A stretch of DNA of 64,000 nt from Myxococcales bacterium. Its GTDB lineage: Bacteria; Myxococcota; Myxococcia; Myxococcales; Myxococcaceae. The notes beneath the pieces are model-generated. The model ran no database searches. It saw nothing but the letters and a program-made list of their open reading frames with translations, and had not been told where the DNA came from. The stretch is from contig JAUXRI010000177.1 in the NCBI GenBank assembly GCA_030681895.1, positions 19,968 through 83,967 on the forward strand. The letters are read 5' to 3'. Below, piece after piece: positions 10,252 through 20,990 of this stretch; position 1 is the first letter of the stretch, and each line of letters begins with the position of its first letter. A program made the translations under genes and the position numbers.

Positions 10252-10385
10252 GGGCCGCAGTGGGTAGCACGGGCGTGACGTGGCTGAAATGGCCATCACC
10301 GGGCTTTCCGTTGCGGGTCGAACGGCACTCGAAAGGCGCCGTCTTTGCGTTTGCGCAGGAGCCGGGTCCGGGGTGTCATCGGGAC

Positions 10386-12287
10386 ATGCCTGCGATCGTC
10401 CCCCTGAAGCTCTCCGCCGCCGCCCGCCCCATCGTCGACCAGCTCCTCGCCCGTGCCACCACCGACGCCGACAAGGCGAAGGTGAACGAGGTGCTCAGGC
10501 GCGCCGCCGGAGCAGACGGCAACAAGGTGCTCTCGGCCGCCGAGGCCCAGGCCATTCTCGACACCTTCAAGGCGGCAGCCGGCAGCGCGACGACGGTCGA
10601 CCCGATCACGCTGGGGGTCGAGAAGTCGGCGGCGACGATCGAATCGATGAAGGAGTTCGCCAACCTCGACGGCGTCTCGTCGCTCTTCACGTTCCAGGAC
10701 GGCTCGGTGAAGGACAAGATGATCGCCGAGCTGAACGCCTCGGTGGCCCGCGCCAACGGCCGGCCGATGGAGCTCAACATGCTCATCTTCGAGTTCCAGT
10801 CCGACTCGCTCGAGAAGGCGCTCGTCGACATCGCGAAGAACAACCCCAACGTCACCATTCGCATCATCGGCGACTCGGGTCAGGCGACCGACTCGGGCGG
10901 CAACGCGCTCCCGTCGATCCTCAAGGCGAAGCTGCCGAACATCGAGGTGAAGTACAAAAAGGACTTCCCCTACGTCTTCAGCAGCTCGCTCGGGCGCCCC
11001 ACCTACAACCACGGCGCGACGCAGGGCCTCAACCACCACAAGGGCTTCGTCACGCTCATCGACGGGAAGCCTGACCTGCTCTCGACGGGCTCGTTCAACT
11101 GGAGCGACACGGCCGACACCAAGAACTACGAGAACCTCGTCACGATGAAGAACACGGACTCCTCGAGCCGCCGCGGCATCGAGCAGTTCAACGACGAGTT
11201 CGCCGGCTACTGGAACAGCCCCGACGCCGCGCTCTCGCCGAACAACTTCGCCAACTTCAAGAGCGCGAAGTGGAACGAGATGCTGGCCGCGAACAACAGG
11301 CCGCCGACGCAGGCGAAGGCGAAGCCCGACGACAGCTACGCGGCGTACACGCCCCGGGTCGATCGCAGCTCTGACCTCAACGGCTATCGCCCCGCTGACG
11401 TCACCCGCCTGAAGGAGCTCGTCGGCACCACCCTCGCGAAGGCCATCGCCACCGAGCGCAAGGCCGGCGGCCGCTTCACGAGCGTGGAGGATCTGCAGGA
11501 GCGCGTGCCTGGCACCACGGCCCTCTCGGCTGAGACGCTCGCCGCGCTGCACTTCGGCTCCGGCATCGTGAGCCTCAACACCGCCAGCCTCGAGGAGCTC
11601 GACGCGCTCGGCTTCAGCAAGAAGAGCGCGCAGGACATCGTGAAGTTCCGCACTCAGAACGGCGACTTCGACTCAGTCGATCAGCTCAAGACCCTCGGCG
11701 TTCCTGCGGGGACGATCACGAAGGTCAAGGCCAGCCTCTCGACCACCGACGTCGAGGCCTTCTTCAACTCCCGGCCCTTCGGCGCGCCCCAGGGCGGCAC
11801 CGGCTACGGCACCAACGGAGGGCGGACGACCGCGGTGATGGGCGCCAACGGCCAGATCACCAACGCTGCTGCCAACGTCACCGTCGGCGCGACCGATCTC
11901 TTCAATCGCGCGAAGGCCGGCCAGACCATCGACGTCGCCATGTACGGCATGAGCGTCGGCGCTCCCGAGTACAACTCGCTGGTCGAGGCCGCGAAACGAG
12001 GGGCAGTCGTTCGTGTGGTGCTCAACGACGACTTCACGGCGCCGACGGTGGCCGCGCTCAAGGCGCTCGCGACTCAGGGCTTCGCCGTCGACGTGCGCGT
12101 GCAGAAGGCGAAGACGATGCACGAGAAGTTCGGTGTGGTCGGTGACGACGTCTTCTTCGGCAGCGCGAACTTCTCGAGCTCGTCGTCGACGAAGCACTCC
12201 GAGAACCGCGTCACCATCAAGAACGAGGCGGGGACGGCGAAGGCGTTTCAGAACCGCTTCGACGAGATCTGGAACAAGTCGAAATAG
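10386..12287 (+). CDS. Phospholipase D-superfamily protein with two HhH motifs between two PLD domains
   Basis: I start it at the ATG encoding MPAIVPLKLSAAARP; no signal peptide follows. About residues 60-300 form a first PLD-like domain ending HHKGFVTLID and LLSTGSFNWSD; about 340-475 contain two ComEA-type helix-hairpin-helix units (TSVEDLQERVPG; VSLNTASLEELDALGF, FDSVDQLKTLGV); about 490-633 form a second PLD domain with TMHEKFGVVGDD and FFGSANFSSSS. The HxK cores are kept, but the spacing to the following Asp is longer than the canonical HxK(x)4D. An EF-hand-like GADGNKVLSAAEA lies near the N-terminus. HhH suggests DNA as partner, so a nuclease is more likely than a lipase. It stands alone. 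Confidence 0.75.
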   Translation: MPAIVPLKLSAAARPIVDQLLARATTDADKAKVNEVLRRAAGADGNKVLSAAEAQAILDTFKAAAGSATTVDPITLGVEKSAATIESMKEFANLDGVSSLFTFQDGSVKDKMIAELNASVARANGRPMELNMLIFEFQSDSLEKALVDIAKNNPNVTIRIIGDSGQATDSGGNALPSILKAKLPNIEVKYKKDFPYVFSSSLGRPTYNHGATQGLNHHKGFVTLIDGKPDLLSTGSFNWSDTADTKNYENLVTMKNTDSSSRRGIEQFNDEFAGYWNSPDAALSPNNFANFKSAKWNEMLAANNRPPTQAKAKPDDSYAAYTPRVDRSSDLNGYRPADVTRLKELVGTTLAKAIATERKAGGRFTSVEDLQERVPGTTALSAETLAALHFGSGIVSLNTASLEELDALGFSKKSAQDIVKFRTQNGDFDSVDQLKTLGVPAGTITKVKASLSTTDVEAFFNSRPFGAPQGGTGYGTNGGRTTAVMGANGQITNAAANVTVGATDLFNRAKAGQTIDVAMYGMSVGAPEYNSLVEAAKRGAVVRVVLNDDFTAPTVAALKALATQGFAVDVRVQKAKTMHEKFGVVGDDVFFGSANFSSSSSTKHSENRVTIKNEAGTAKAFQNRFDEIWNKSK

Positions 12288-12310
12288 ACTCGGCGCCGTC
12301 TGAGTCGGGG
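12287..12310 (+). repeat. Post-stop repeat, copy A
   Basis: GACTCGGCGCCGTCTGAGTC, starting on the last base of the PLD gene's stop codon. GACTC and GAGTC can pair around a loop holding the GGCGCC palindrome. It shares its core with three other copies in the window and lies between convergent genes. Confidence 0.75.
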
Positions 12311-12316
12311 GTCAGC

Positions 12317-12874
12317 TCACGGCTCCGTGCAGGCCTCGAGCAGCCGCAGCTCGTTGAACCGGTCGCGGAGCTTCCGCTCTTCCCTCGCCCGCTCGTCTTT
12401 GAGCTGCTCGGCGCGCGGGCCCTTCGCCTTCTTCAGGTCTTCGTCGATCAGGCGGAGCCGACGCTCGAGCACCACCGCGCGCCGCTCCAGGCGCTCCTCG
12501 ATGAAGCTCGTCAGCAACTTCGAGCAGACCAGCCTCGACACCTGCGGATCGTCGAAGGCGACCTCGACGTCGAGGATCAACGCCTGCCCACGGCGCTTGA
12601 CCGTCGTTGCCTGGCGAATCACGGCGTACCGCTTGTTCGGCTCCTTCGGCATGCCTCCGACGCTGTCGAGGCTCCGCTCGAAGGTGTAGAACACGTTGTC
12701 GCTGAGCAGCACGCCAGCCTCGGTCTGCATCATCAGATCGGCGACCTGCGCCGGCTGCGACTCGAGGCTGATGATCGACTCGTCGAACACCACGGCGCCA
12801 TGGCTGACGAAGCGTCCTTTGAACTGCGCGTCAGGAGACGCCGCCAGCACGGCCAGCACGAGCAGCCTGCTCAT
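12317..12874 (-). CDS. Secreted protein with C-terminal coiled coil, unknown
   Basis: The 185-residue product has a short signal peptide (MSRLLVLAVLAASPDA) and a long charged C-terminal helix with many Arg, Glu and Leu residues. The middle (ISLESQPAQVADLMMQTEAG) faintly recalls the N-terminal domain of Wzz-type chain-length regulators, but no membrane helix is present, so I do not assign that function. It starts 4 bases after the guaA stop and is probably co-transcribed with guaA, although a functional link is not evident. Confidence 0.65.
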   Translation of the reverse strand: MSRLLVLAVLAASPDAQFKGRFVSHGAVVFDESIISLESQPAQVADLMMQTEAGVLLSDNVFYTFERSLDSVGGMPKEPNKRYAVIRQATTVKRRGQALILDVEVAFDDPQVSRLVCSKLLTSFIEERLERRAVVLERRLRLIDEDLKKAKGPRAEQLKDERAREERKLRDRFNELRLLEACTEP

Positions 12875-12878
12875 GGAC

Positions 12879-14429
12879 TCACTCCCATTCGATGGTCGCG
12901 GGCGGCTTCGACGAGATGTCGTAGACGACGCGGTTGATGCCGCGCACCTCGTTGATGATGCGCGTGCTCATCTTGCCGAGCAGATCGTACGGCAGGCGCG
13001 CCCAGTCGGCCGTCATGCCGTCCACCGAGGTCACCGCGCGAATGGCACAGGTGTTCTCGTAGGTGCGCTCATCGCCCATCACGCCGACCGATCGCACCGG
13101 GAGCAGCACCGCGAACGCCTGCCAGAGTTCCTTGTAGAGCCCCGACGCGAGGATCTCCTGCTGCACGATCAGGTCGGCCTTCTTGAGCACGTCGAGGCGC
13201 TCCTGGGTGATGTCGCTGATCACGCGAATCGCGAGGCCCGGCCCGGGGAACGGGTGCCGCGAGATCATCTCGTCGGGCATGCCCAGCTCGCGCCCGACGC
13301 CGCGCACCTCGTCCTTGAAGAGCTCGCGCAGCGGCTCGACGAGCTTCAGGTTCATCTTCTCCGGAAGCCCGCCGACGTTGTGGTGGCTCTTGATGGTCGC
13401 CGAGGGGCCCTTCACCGACACCGACTCGATCACGTCGGGGTACAGCGTGCCCTGCGCGAGGAACTTCGCGTCGGTGAACTCCTTCGCGGTCTCTTCGAAG
13501 ACGGCGATGAACTCGTAGCCGATGGCCTTGCGCTTGGCCTCGGGGTCCGAGACGCCCTTGAGCTTGTCGAGGAAGCGCGCGCGCGCGTCGATCGTCTTGA
13601 GCGGCACGTGGAAACGCCCGACGAAGAGCGCCTCGACCTGCTCCCGCTCACCCTGCCGCAGCAGCCCGTTGTCGACGAAGATGCACTGCAGCTTGTCGCC
13701 GATGGCCTTGTGGAGAAGCAGCGCCGCGACCGAGCTGTCGACGCCGCCCGACAGCCCGCAGATCACCCGGCCGTCACCGACCTTCTTGCGGATCTCGGCG
13801 ATCGACTCCTCGATGAAGGACTTCATCGTCCAGTCGCCCTTGCACTTGCAGTCCGTGAAGAGGAACGACTGCAGCATCTCGCGGCCCTGCGCGGTGTGGA
13901 CGACCTCGGGGTGAAACTGGAGGCCGTAGATCGGCTTCGACTCGTGCGCGGCGGCCGCGAAGGGCGCGCTGGACGTCTTACCGATGGCGACGAAGTGCGG
14001 TGGCAGCTGCTCGACGCGATCGCCGTGGCTCATCCACACCTTGAGCGAGGTGCCGCGCCCGAACGCCGCGAAGGGGCCACGCGAAGTGACGACCTCGACG
14101 TTCGCGGGCCCAAACTCACGATGCGCGCTCTTGTCGACGCGCCCGCCCAGCATCTTCGACATCAGCTGCAGGCCGTAGCAGATGCCCAGCACCGGCACGT
14201 TCTGCTCGAAGACCTCGGGCGAACAGGTCGGAGCGCCAGGCGCCTCGACGGACGCCGGGCCACCCGAGAGGATGATGCCCTTCGGCGCCAGCGCTGTGAT
14301 GTCGGCGATCGGCAGGTCGGGCCGGTGGATCTCGCAATAGACGCCGAGCTCGCGCACCCTGCGCGCGATCAACTGCGTGTACTGACTCCCGAAATCGAGG
14401 ATCAGGATCTTCTCGTGGGCGGCGTGCAT
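12879..14429 (-). CDS. guaA: GMP synthase (glutamine-hydrolysing)
   Basis: The 516-residue enzyme converts XMP to GMP using glutamine and ATP. The N-terminal class I amidotransferase has its Cys in GICYGLQLM and His/Glu in [10 protein letters not shown]; the ATP pyrophosphatase domain has the PP-loop GLSGGVDSS; the C-terminal dimerisation domain ends [11 protein letters not shown], the usual GuaA terminus. Length is normal. It lies on the same strand as guaB but a plus-strand lipoprotein gene is inserted between them, so the two are unlikely to share one simple transcript. Confidence 0.97.
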   Translation of the reverse strand: MHAAHEKILILDFGSQYTQLIARRVRELGVYCEIHRPDLPIADITALAPKGIILSGGPASVEAPGAPTCSPEVFEQNVPVLGICYGLQLMSKMLGGRVDKSAHREFGPANVEVVTSRGPFAAFGRGTSLKVWMSHGDRVEQLPPHFVAIGKTSSAPFAAAAHESKPIYGLQFHPEVVHTAQGREMLQSFLFTDCKCKGDWTMKSFIEESIAEIRKKVGDGRVICGLSGGVDSSVAALLLHKAIGDKLQCIFVDNGLLRQGEREQVEALFVGRFHVPLKTIDARARFLDKLKGVSDPEAKRKAIGYEFIAVFEETAKEFTDAKFLAQGTLYPDVIESVSVKGPSATIKSHHNVGGLPEKMNLKLVEPLRELFKDEVRGVGRELGMPDEMISRHPFPGPGLAIRVISDITQERLDVLKKADLIVQQEILASGLYKELWQAFAVLLPVRSVGVMGDERTYENTCAIRAVTSVDGMTADWARLPYDLLGKMSTRIINEVRGINRVVYDISSKPPATIEWE

Positions 14430-14498
14430 TCGAACGCTCTCCTGGCGCGAGGCTTCTCGTTGACTTGGGCGTCTACCCCTTCAAGACTCCACCCGCCA

Positions 14499-15086
14499 AT
14501 GACAACGCGAACCCTCGCTGTGGTGTGCGCCCTCGCCTTCACGTCTGCGTGCGTGAAGGAGATCACGTCAGATGAGCGGCTGGAGCGCGAGACGGCCCGA
14601 AGCGACGCGCTCAAGACGAACACCGCCGCCGAGCTCGGCAAGATCAAGTGCGACGAGCTGAACAACGATCTCGCCAAGGCCCGCGACGCGGTGAAGACCG
14701 AAGAAGAGCGGCTGTCGACGTTCACCGACGTCTATGAGCGCCTCAAGAACCGCTCGGCTCGCTTCGACGAGGCCATGTCACGCAACCCCGATCTCGCCTT
14801 CCAGGAAGGCAGCCAGGAGCTCGTCGCAGCGCGAGAGACCTGCATCCAGATGGCGGCCGACGTTCGCAACGAGACCGAGAGCCTCATTCGCGAGATCATG
14901 CAGGTGTTGGTGGTCGACGAGATCAAAGGCGGGCAGACCGTCAGAGCCGCCCGCGTCGACTACGCGCCGCTGCGCGCCGCCATCGAGAAGCTCGAGCTCG
15001 ACGATCGCGAAGCCCTGCAGAACAAGATCAGCAACGCCGAGAAGCAGATCGACGTGAAAGCCGAGAAGCGCGGCCGCCAGAAGTAA
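14499..15086 (+). CDS. Lipoprotein with coiled-coil body, unknown
   Basis: The 195-residue product begins MTTRTLAVVCALAFTSACVK with a lipobox (TSAC). The mature part is a long charged helix rich in Glu, Lys and Arg, with one extra Cys (CIQMAADV) and another in KIKCDELNN. No family recognised. It lies on the opposite strand between guaA and guaB; start chosen because it is the first ATG giving a complete signal peptide. It is probably a periplasmic coiled-coil lipoprotein. Confidence 0.75.
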   Translation: MTTRTLAVVCALAFTSACVKEITSDERLERETARSDALKTNTAAELGKIKCDELNNDLAKARDAVKTEEERLSTFTDVYERLKNRSARFDEAMSRNPDLAFQEGSQELVAARETCIQMAADVRNETESLIREIMQVLVVDEIKGGQTVRAARVDYAPLRAAIEKLELDDREALQNKISNAEKQIDVKAEKRGRQK

Positions 15087-15091
15087 GGCCG

Positions 15092-16564
<1,473 letters not shown>

Positions 16565-16594
16565 CTAGCGCACCACCCGGCGGCGAACAACGGC

Positions 16595-17128
16595 CTAGGT
16601 CCCGCCCATTCGCAGCAGGCCTTCAAGGGAGTCGATCGTCACGTAGACGAAGGCCGCGTCACCGATGGAGAGCACCTCACCATCGCTCAAGATCGCGAAC
16701 TGCTCGCCCACCTGCGCTCCGTTGATGAAGGTGCCGTTCGTCGAGCCGAGATCACGAATCGCGACAACCGAGGGGCCTGACTGCCAGGTCAGCTCGCCGT
16801 GGGCCGACGACACCGACGGGTCTTCGACCACGATGTCGTTTTCGGGAGCGCGGCCGATCGACTCGATGCGATCGGGACCAGCGCCGACGGGGTACGCGAT
16901 CATCTCCTGAAAGCCGAGGACGAGCGCGAGCGCGTGCCGGGCGAGTTGAGGCTTCCCGGGGAGCACGACCGTCTTCGGCTGCTGCAGCGCCGCGCGACGA
17001 CGCAGCTCGTCTGGTGGCTGCTGCACCAGCGCTGCGAAAGGAACCGTCGTACGGAGCTGATTGTGGGCGGCGAGCTGACGCAGCTCACGAACGGACAACT
17101 TCGGCACCATGGCGAGCAGGATACTCAT
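16595..17128 (-). CDS. FHA-domain protein
   Basis: The 177-residue protein has a C-terminal forkhead-associated domain that would bind phosphothreonine. The key residues are present: IGRAPENDIVV, SVSSAHGEL and DLGSTNGTFING (Gly-Arg, Ser-x-x-His and Asn-Gly). The N-terminal half is a helical region rich in Leu, Gln and Arg without a known domain. ATG codons at 17128 and 17110 are both possible. It is divergently transcribed from an HtrA-like protease gene only 17 bases away. A partner Ser/Thr kinase is plausible: two are encoded later in the window. Confidence 0.85.
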   Translation of the reverse strand: MSILLAMVPKLSVRELRQLAAHNQLRTTVPFAALVQQPPDELRRRAALQQPKTVVLPGKPQLARHALALVLGFQEMIAYPVGAGPDRIESIGRAPENDIVVEDPSVSSAHGELTWQSGPSVVAIRDLGSTNGTFINGAQVGEQFAILSDGEVLSIGDAAFVYVTIDSLEGLLRMGGT

Positions 17129-17145
17129 CAGGCAGGCTGTCGGCC

Positions 17146-18183
17146 ATGCTCGCGATCCTCGCGTCGTTCACCGTGGCGTCGGTCCCTCTGGAACAGGTGG
17201 TTCAACGCGTCGACGGCTCCGTGGTGACGGTCCGCGTCGCCGAGAAGCGCACCTCAGAAGGCACGGGCGGCAAGTCGGTCTCGATCACCACCGGCACCGG
17301 CTCTGGCGTGATGGTGCACCCAGACGGGTGGATCGTGACGGCGGCGCACGTCGTCGACGAGGCCGATCTCATCGAGGTCGAGTTCACCGACGCGCCGACC
17401 TCGGTCGCGCAGATCGTCACCCTGTCGCGCACCGAAGATCTCGCGCTCCTCAAGTGTGAGACGCCGCCGAAGAAGCCCGTCGTCGCGGCGCTGGGAGACT
17501 CCGAGATCCTCAAGCCGGGGATGCGCCTGTTCGCCATCGGCGCGCCGCTCGGGTTGACCCATACGGTGACCTCAGGCGTCGTGAGCGCCCTTCGCACCGA
17601 TACGCGGAAGGGGCCGCACCCGAGCCGGCTGTTGCAGACCGACGTGCCGATCAACCAGGGCAACTCGGGCGGCCCGGTCTTCAACGAGAACGGCGAGGTG
17701 GTCGGCATCGCGAGCTTCATCGCCTCCCGGTCCGGCGGCTCGGTGGGCCTCAACTTCGCCATCCCCTCCTCGACCGTCCGCGCGCGGCTCTTCGAGTCAC
17801 CGCTCCCGTGGATTGGGGTGTCAGTGCGCTTCGTCTCGAAGGAGTTCGCGGAGGTGATGAATTGGCCGATCGACGCGGGGCTGCTCGTCGAGAAGGTGAA
17901 GGCCGGCGGCGTGGCGGCGAAGGCTGGGCTGCACGGCGGCATGATCGAGGCGGAGCTCGGCGGCACCCACGTGATCCTCGGCGGCGACCTGGTGCTCAAG
18001 GTGAACGGGCTGCCGACGAGCGACTCGAAGGCAATTGGGAAGAGCCTCGCGGCGCTCCAGCCGGGCGACACCATCACCTACGAGGTGCTCTGTGCGGGGA
18101 GCGCGAAGACCATCGAGGTGCCGCTCCCGAAGCTGCCGAAGGTGCCGACGCTGACGGCCGTGAAGGCAGGCAAAGCCCCATGA
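17146..18183 (+). CDS. HtrA/DegP-like serine protease with one PDZ domain
   Basis: The 345-residue protein begins with a short hydrophobic leader (MLAILASFTVASV), consistent with export. The trypsin-like triad is visible as VTAAHVVDE (His), SRTEDLALLK (Asp) and INQGNSGGPVF (Ser). A single PDZ domain follows (about residues 225-325), so it is DegS-like in layout. The start was set at the ATG after the divergent intergenic spacer; a longer frame would overlap the FHA gene. It probably degrades or senses misfolded envelope proteins. Its neighbour downstream encodes an Hsp70 fusion, so a proteostasis theme is possible. Confidence 0.88.
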   Translation: MLAILASFTVASVPLEQVVQRVDGSVVTVRVAEKRTSEGTGGKSVSITTGTGSGVMVHPDGWIVTAAHVVDEADLIEVEFTDAPTSVAQIVTLSRTEDLALLKCETPPKKPVVAALGDSEILKPGMRLFAIGAPLGLTHTVTSGVVSALRTDTRKGPHPSRLLQTDVPINQGNSGGPVFNENGEVVGIASFIASRSGGSVGLNFAIPSSTVRARLFESPLPWIGVSVRFVSKEFAEVMNWPIDAGLLVEKVKAGGVAAKAGLHGGMIEAELGGTHVILGGDLVLKVNGLPTSDSKAIGKSLAALQPGDTITYEVLCAGSAKTIEVPLPKLPKVPTLTAVKAGKAP

Positions 18184-18235
18184 TGCGCCGGAAACTCGAG
18201 GTCGACTCAGGCAAGGGCTGGAGCTAACTCTGCCC

Positions 18236-20389
18236 GTGGTGTCGAGCGCCAAGCCGGTCAGCGTGTCGGTTCGCCTGCCCTTCGCGACGGCAGAGGAGTT
18301 CCTTCAGGGCTACGGACTGAACGTCAGCCGCGGGGGGATCTACCTGCGCGCGAAGACCCTCCACACGCCCGGTACGCCGGTGACGCTCGAGGTGAAGCTC
18401 GCCGACGGCTCGCGGCTGCTCTACGGAAACGCGACGGTGTCGTGGGTGACGGGGACGCGCGGCGAAGGCGTCACCGGCATGGGCTTCAAGTTCATCACGC
18501 TCGACGCGCACAGCCGGCGCTTCCTCGAGGCGGCCGCCGCGGCCATGCCTCACGCGCGCAGCCCCGAGCCTCCCGTTCCCCGCAACGTGGGGCCCATCGA
18601 CACCCGGCCTGACGCCGTCCCACCGCCACCCGCGCCTGCTCCCCCGCCGTCACAGGCCCAGGCCGAGTTGCCGTCGGAAGCGAGCGGTCGCCTCGTGGTG
18701 CAGAGCAGCTCCGGCGTCGGCGTGAAGGCGCCCGAGTTCGAAGCGCCGCTGAGCGAGCCGCCGCAGGAAGGGCCCGTCATCGGCATCGATCTGGGCACCA
18801 CCAACTCGTGCGCGGCGATCGTCAAAGACGGCCAGCCGGTGATGCTCCGGAGCCGTGATGGGCAGACGCTCATTCCCTCCGTGGTGGCGCTCACCTCGCG
18901 TGGGAAGCTGGTCGTCGGCGGCGCCGCGAAGAGCCAGCTCGTCACCAACCCGAAGTGGACGGTGGCCGGCTTCAAGCGCCTGCTGGGCCGCGAGTTCGAG
19001 TCGCCCGAGGTTCAGGAGCTGCTGCCCCGCTTCACGTGGGAGGTCGTGCCGACCGAGAACGGCGACTGCGGCGTCAAGCTGGCCGACCGCGTGTACACGC
19101 TCGAGCAGATGTCGGCGCTGGTGCTCCGCGAGGTGAAACAGCTCGCCGAGCAGACGCTGCAGCAGCCCGTCAATCGCGCGGTGATCACCGTGCCTGCCTG
19201 GTACTCCGAGAAGCAGCGCCTCGCGGTGCGTGAGGCGGGGCGGCTGGCCGGGCTGCACGTCGAACGCATCGTCAACGAGCCCACGTCGGCGGCGCTGTCG
19301 TGGGGCTACGGGCGGCGCAAGAGCCAGCGGGTGCTCGTGTACGATCTCGGCGGCGGCACCTTCGACGCCTCGGTGCTCGAGCTCTCGGACGCCGTGTACG
19401 AAGTGGTCTCGACGGGCGGCGACCCGTTCCTCGGAGGCCTCGACTTCGATCACGCGATCGTCGCGTGGCTGCTCGCGGAGTTCGAGGCGAAGCACGACAC
19501 GCTGTTCAACGATCGCGTCTCGATTCAGCGCGTCCAGGACGCCGCGGAGCGCGCGAAGATCTCACTCTCGGACAAGACCGAGGCGCGCATTCACGTGCCG
19601 TTCGTCACCATGGTGAAGAACCAGCCGATCGATCTCGACGTGGCGATGACTCGCGCGCAGCTGGTCTCACTCACCCGGCACCTCGTCGATCGCTCGATGG
19701 AGGTCTGCCAGGAGGTGTTGCAGGCGCGGTACCTGCGGGCGGATCAGATCGACGAGATCCTGCTGGTCGGTGGGCAGGCCCGCGCGCCGCTCGTCCAGGA
19801 GCGCATCACCCTGCTCTTCGGCCGCCGTCCCCTCTTCGGCATGAACCCCGAAGAGGCGGTCGCGCAAGGCGCCGCGCTGCTCGCGCACTCCCTCGAGACG
19901 AAGGAAGGGCTGCTGCTGATCGACGTGCTCCCGATGTCGATCGGCATCGGCCTGCCGGGCGGGCGCTTCTACCCAATCATTCAGCGCAACACGTCGCTGC
20001 CCGTGACGCGCACCTACCGGCTGCAGACGACGAAGCAGGATCAGACCGAGCTCGAGCTGTCGATCTTCCAGGGCGAGTCTGCGCTGGTTCGCAACAACCA
20101 CCTGCTGGGAGTCTTCAAGGTGAGCGACCTGCCGCCGGGGCCGCGCGGCTCGGTGAGCGTCGAGTTCCACTTCGAGCTGTCGAACGAGTGCCTGCTGACG
20201 ATCACCGCGAAGGAGCAGTCTTCCGGCCAGACGGTGACGTCGACCTACGCGACCCGGCACACGCCAGACGGGGCACGGCAGAAGGTGGCGCTGCTCGAGT
20301 CGCAGGGCCCTGAGCTCACCGCCGCTGAGATCGCCGCCGCGCGCCCCGCTGGCATCTTCGCGTTCATCAAGCGCTTGTTCGGCGGGTAG
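18236..20389 (+). CDS. PilZ-Hsp70 (DnaK-like) fusion protein
   Basis: The 717-residue protein starts at GTG. Residues about 1-100 are a PilZ domain of the myxobacterial (TIGR02266-like) type: the GLNVSRGGIYL motif is kept but the classic RxxxR is not obvious, so c-di-GMP binding is uncertain. A Pro-rich linker (about 120-140) follows. From about 180 to the end is a DnaK-like chaperone with IGIDLGTTNSCAAI, VPAWYSEKQR, VYDLGGGTFDAS and VGGQARAPLV ATPase motifs and a shortened substrate-binding domain without the usual C-terminal lid. It ends in a short basic, hydrophobic tail (IKRLFGG). The combination implies a nucleotide- or motility-linked chaperone; function is inference. Confidence 0.85.
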   Translation: MVSSAKPVSVSVRLPFATAEEFLQGYGLNVSRGGIYLRAKTLHTPGTPVTLEVKLADGSRLLYGNATVSWVTGTRGEGVTGMGFKFITLDAHSRRFLEAAAAAMPHARSPEPPVPRNVGPIDTRPDAVPPPPAPAPPPSQAQAELPSEASGRLVVQSSSGVGVKAPEFEAPLSEPPQEGPVIGIDLGTTNSCAAIVKDGQPVMLRSRDGQTLIPSVVALTSRGKLVVGGAAKSQLVTNPKWTVAGFKRLLGREFESPEVQELLPRFTWEVVPTENGDCGVKLADRVYTLEQMSALVLREVKQLAEQTLQQPVNRAVITVPAWYSEKQRLAVREAGRLAGLHVERIVNEPTSAALSWGYGRRKSQRVLVYDLGGGTFDASVLELSDAVYEVVSTGGDPFLGGLDFDHAIVAWLLAEFEAKHDTLFNDRVSIQRVQDAAERAKISLSDKTEARIHVPFVTMVKNQPIDLDVAMTRAQLVSLTRHLVDRSMEVCQEVLQARYLRADQIDEILLVGGQARAPLVQERITLLFGRRPLFGMNPEEAVAQGAALLAHSLETKEGLLLIDVLPMSIGIGLPGGRFYPIIQRNTSLPVTRTYRLQTTKQDQTELELSIFQGESALVRNNHLLGVFKVSDLPPGPRGSVSVEFHFELSNECLLTITAKEQSSGQTVTSTYATRHTPDGARQKVALLESQGPELTAAEIAAARPAGIFAFIKRLFGG

Positions 20390-20499
20390 CCATCGATGAC
20401 GGTTGGTTATCGATGGGCAGACGACACGTGACGGAACTTTGCGCGCGGTGATGCGTTCCAAGCGCGCATACTTCGCAGCACCTCGAAAGGGAGCCCCTC

Positions 20500-20986
20500 A
20501 TGTCCAGCACCACCGCAGCCGCCGATACCGTCATTCGCCAGCACGTCTATTGGTCCGTCGGAGCCGGCCTGGTGCCGGTACCGCTCGCCGACTTCGTGGC
20601 GGTGACCGCCGTGCAGCTCGATCTCATTCGGCGCGGTGGCCCGCATCGGAGCGTCGGCGCTGAAGGCGATTCCCGGCATCGGCACGTTGCTGGGCGGCAT
20701 CTCGATGTCGATCGCCTCGGGCGCGTCGACCTACGCGGTCGGCCAGGTGGTGAAGGCGCACCTGTCGGGTGGCGGCACCATGACGGACCTCGACGTCGAG
20801 GCCGCGCGGCAGAAGTACGCGAGCGAGTACGAGAAAGGGAAGACCGTCGCGAAGGAGGCCAGCAACAACAAGGAGGCCGGCGACGTGTTCGAGAAGCTCG
20901 CGAAGCTGGGTGAGCTCCGCGACAAGGGTGTGATCACCGAGAAGGACTTCGAGGCGAAGAAGGCCGAGCTGCTCAAAGAAGTCTGA
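20500..20986 (+). pseudogene. DUF697-SHOCT protein with an internal deletion and frameshift
   Basis: A good Shine-Dalgarno (GAAAGGGAG) precedes an ATG giving a DUF697-like start: VYWSVGAGLVPVPLADFV and TAVQLDLIRR. At 20632-20636 the frame must shift by +1 to continue as ARIGASALKAIPGIGTLLG, which in DUF697 proteins lies roughly 25-30 residues further on. So about 80 bases, not a multiple of three, appear missing at this point. After the shift the protein continues through a Gly-rich hydrophobic stretch and ends in a SHOCT-type domain (ELRDKGVITEKDFEAKKAELL). Read as one gene it is broken; a frameshift or deletion in the assembly is the alternative. Confidence 0.65.
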
Positions 20987-20990
20987 CGAG

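Noticed and set aside
10296..11552. Long minus-strand frame opposite the PLD gene
   Set aside because: Arg/Glu/Leu-rich shadow typical of high-GC coding sequence.
12696..14498. Very long plus-strand open frame opposite guaA
   Set aside because: It is the mirror of guaA in a GC-rich genome; its only real part is the lipoprotein after 14499.
20390..20416. Hairpin CCATCGAT / ATCGATGG after the PilZ-Hsp70 stop
   Set aside because: An 8-bp stem with an 11-base loop and no T-tract; too weak to call a terminator.
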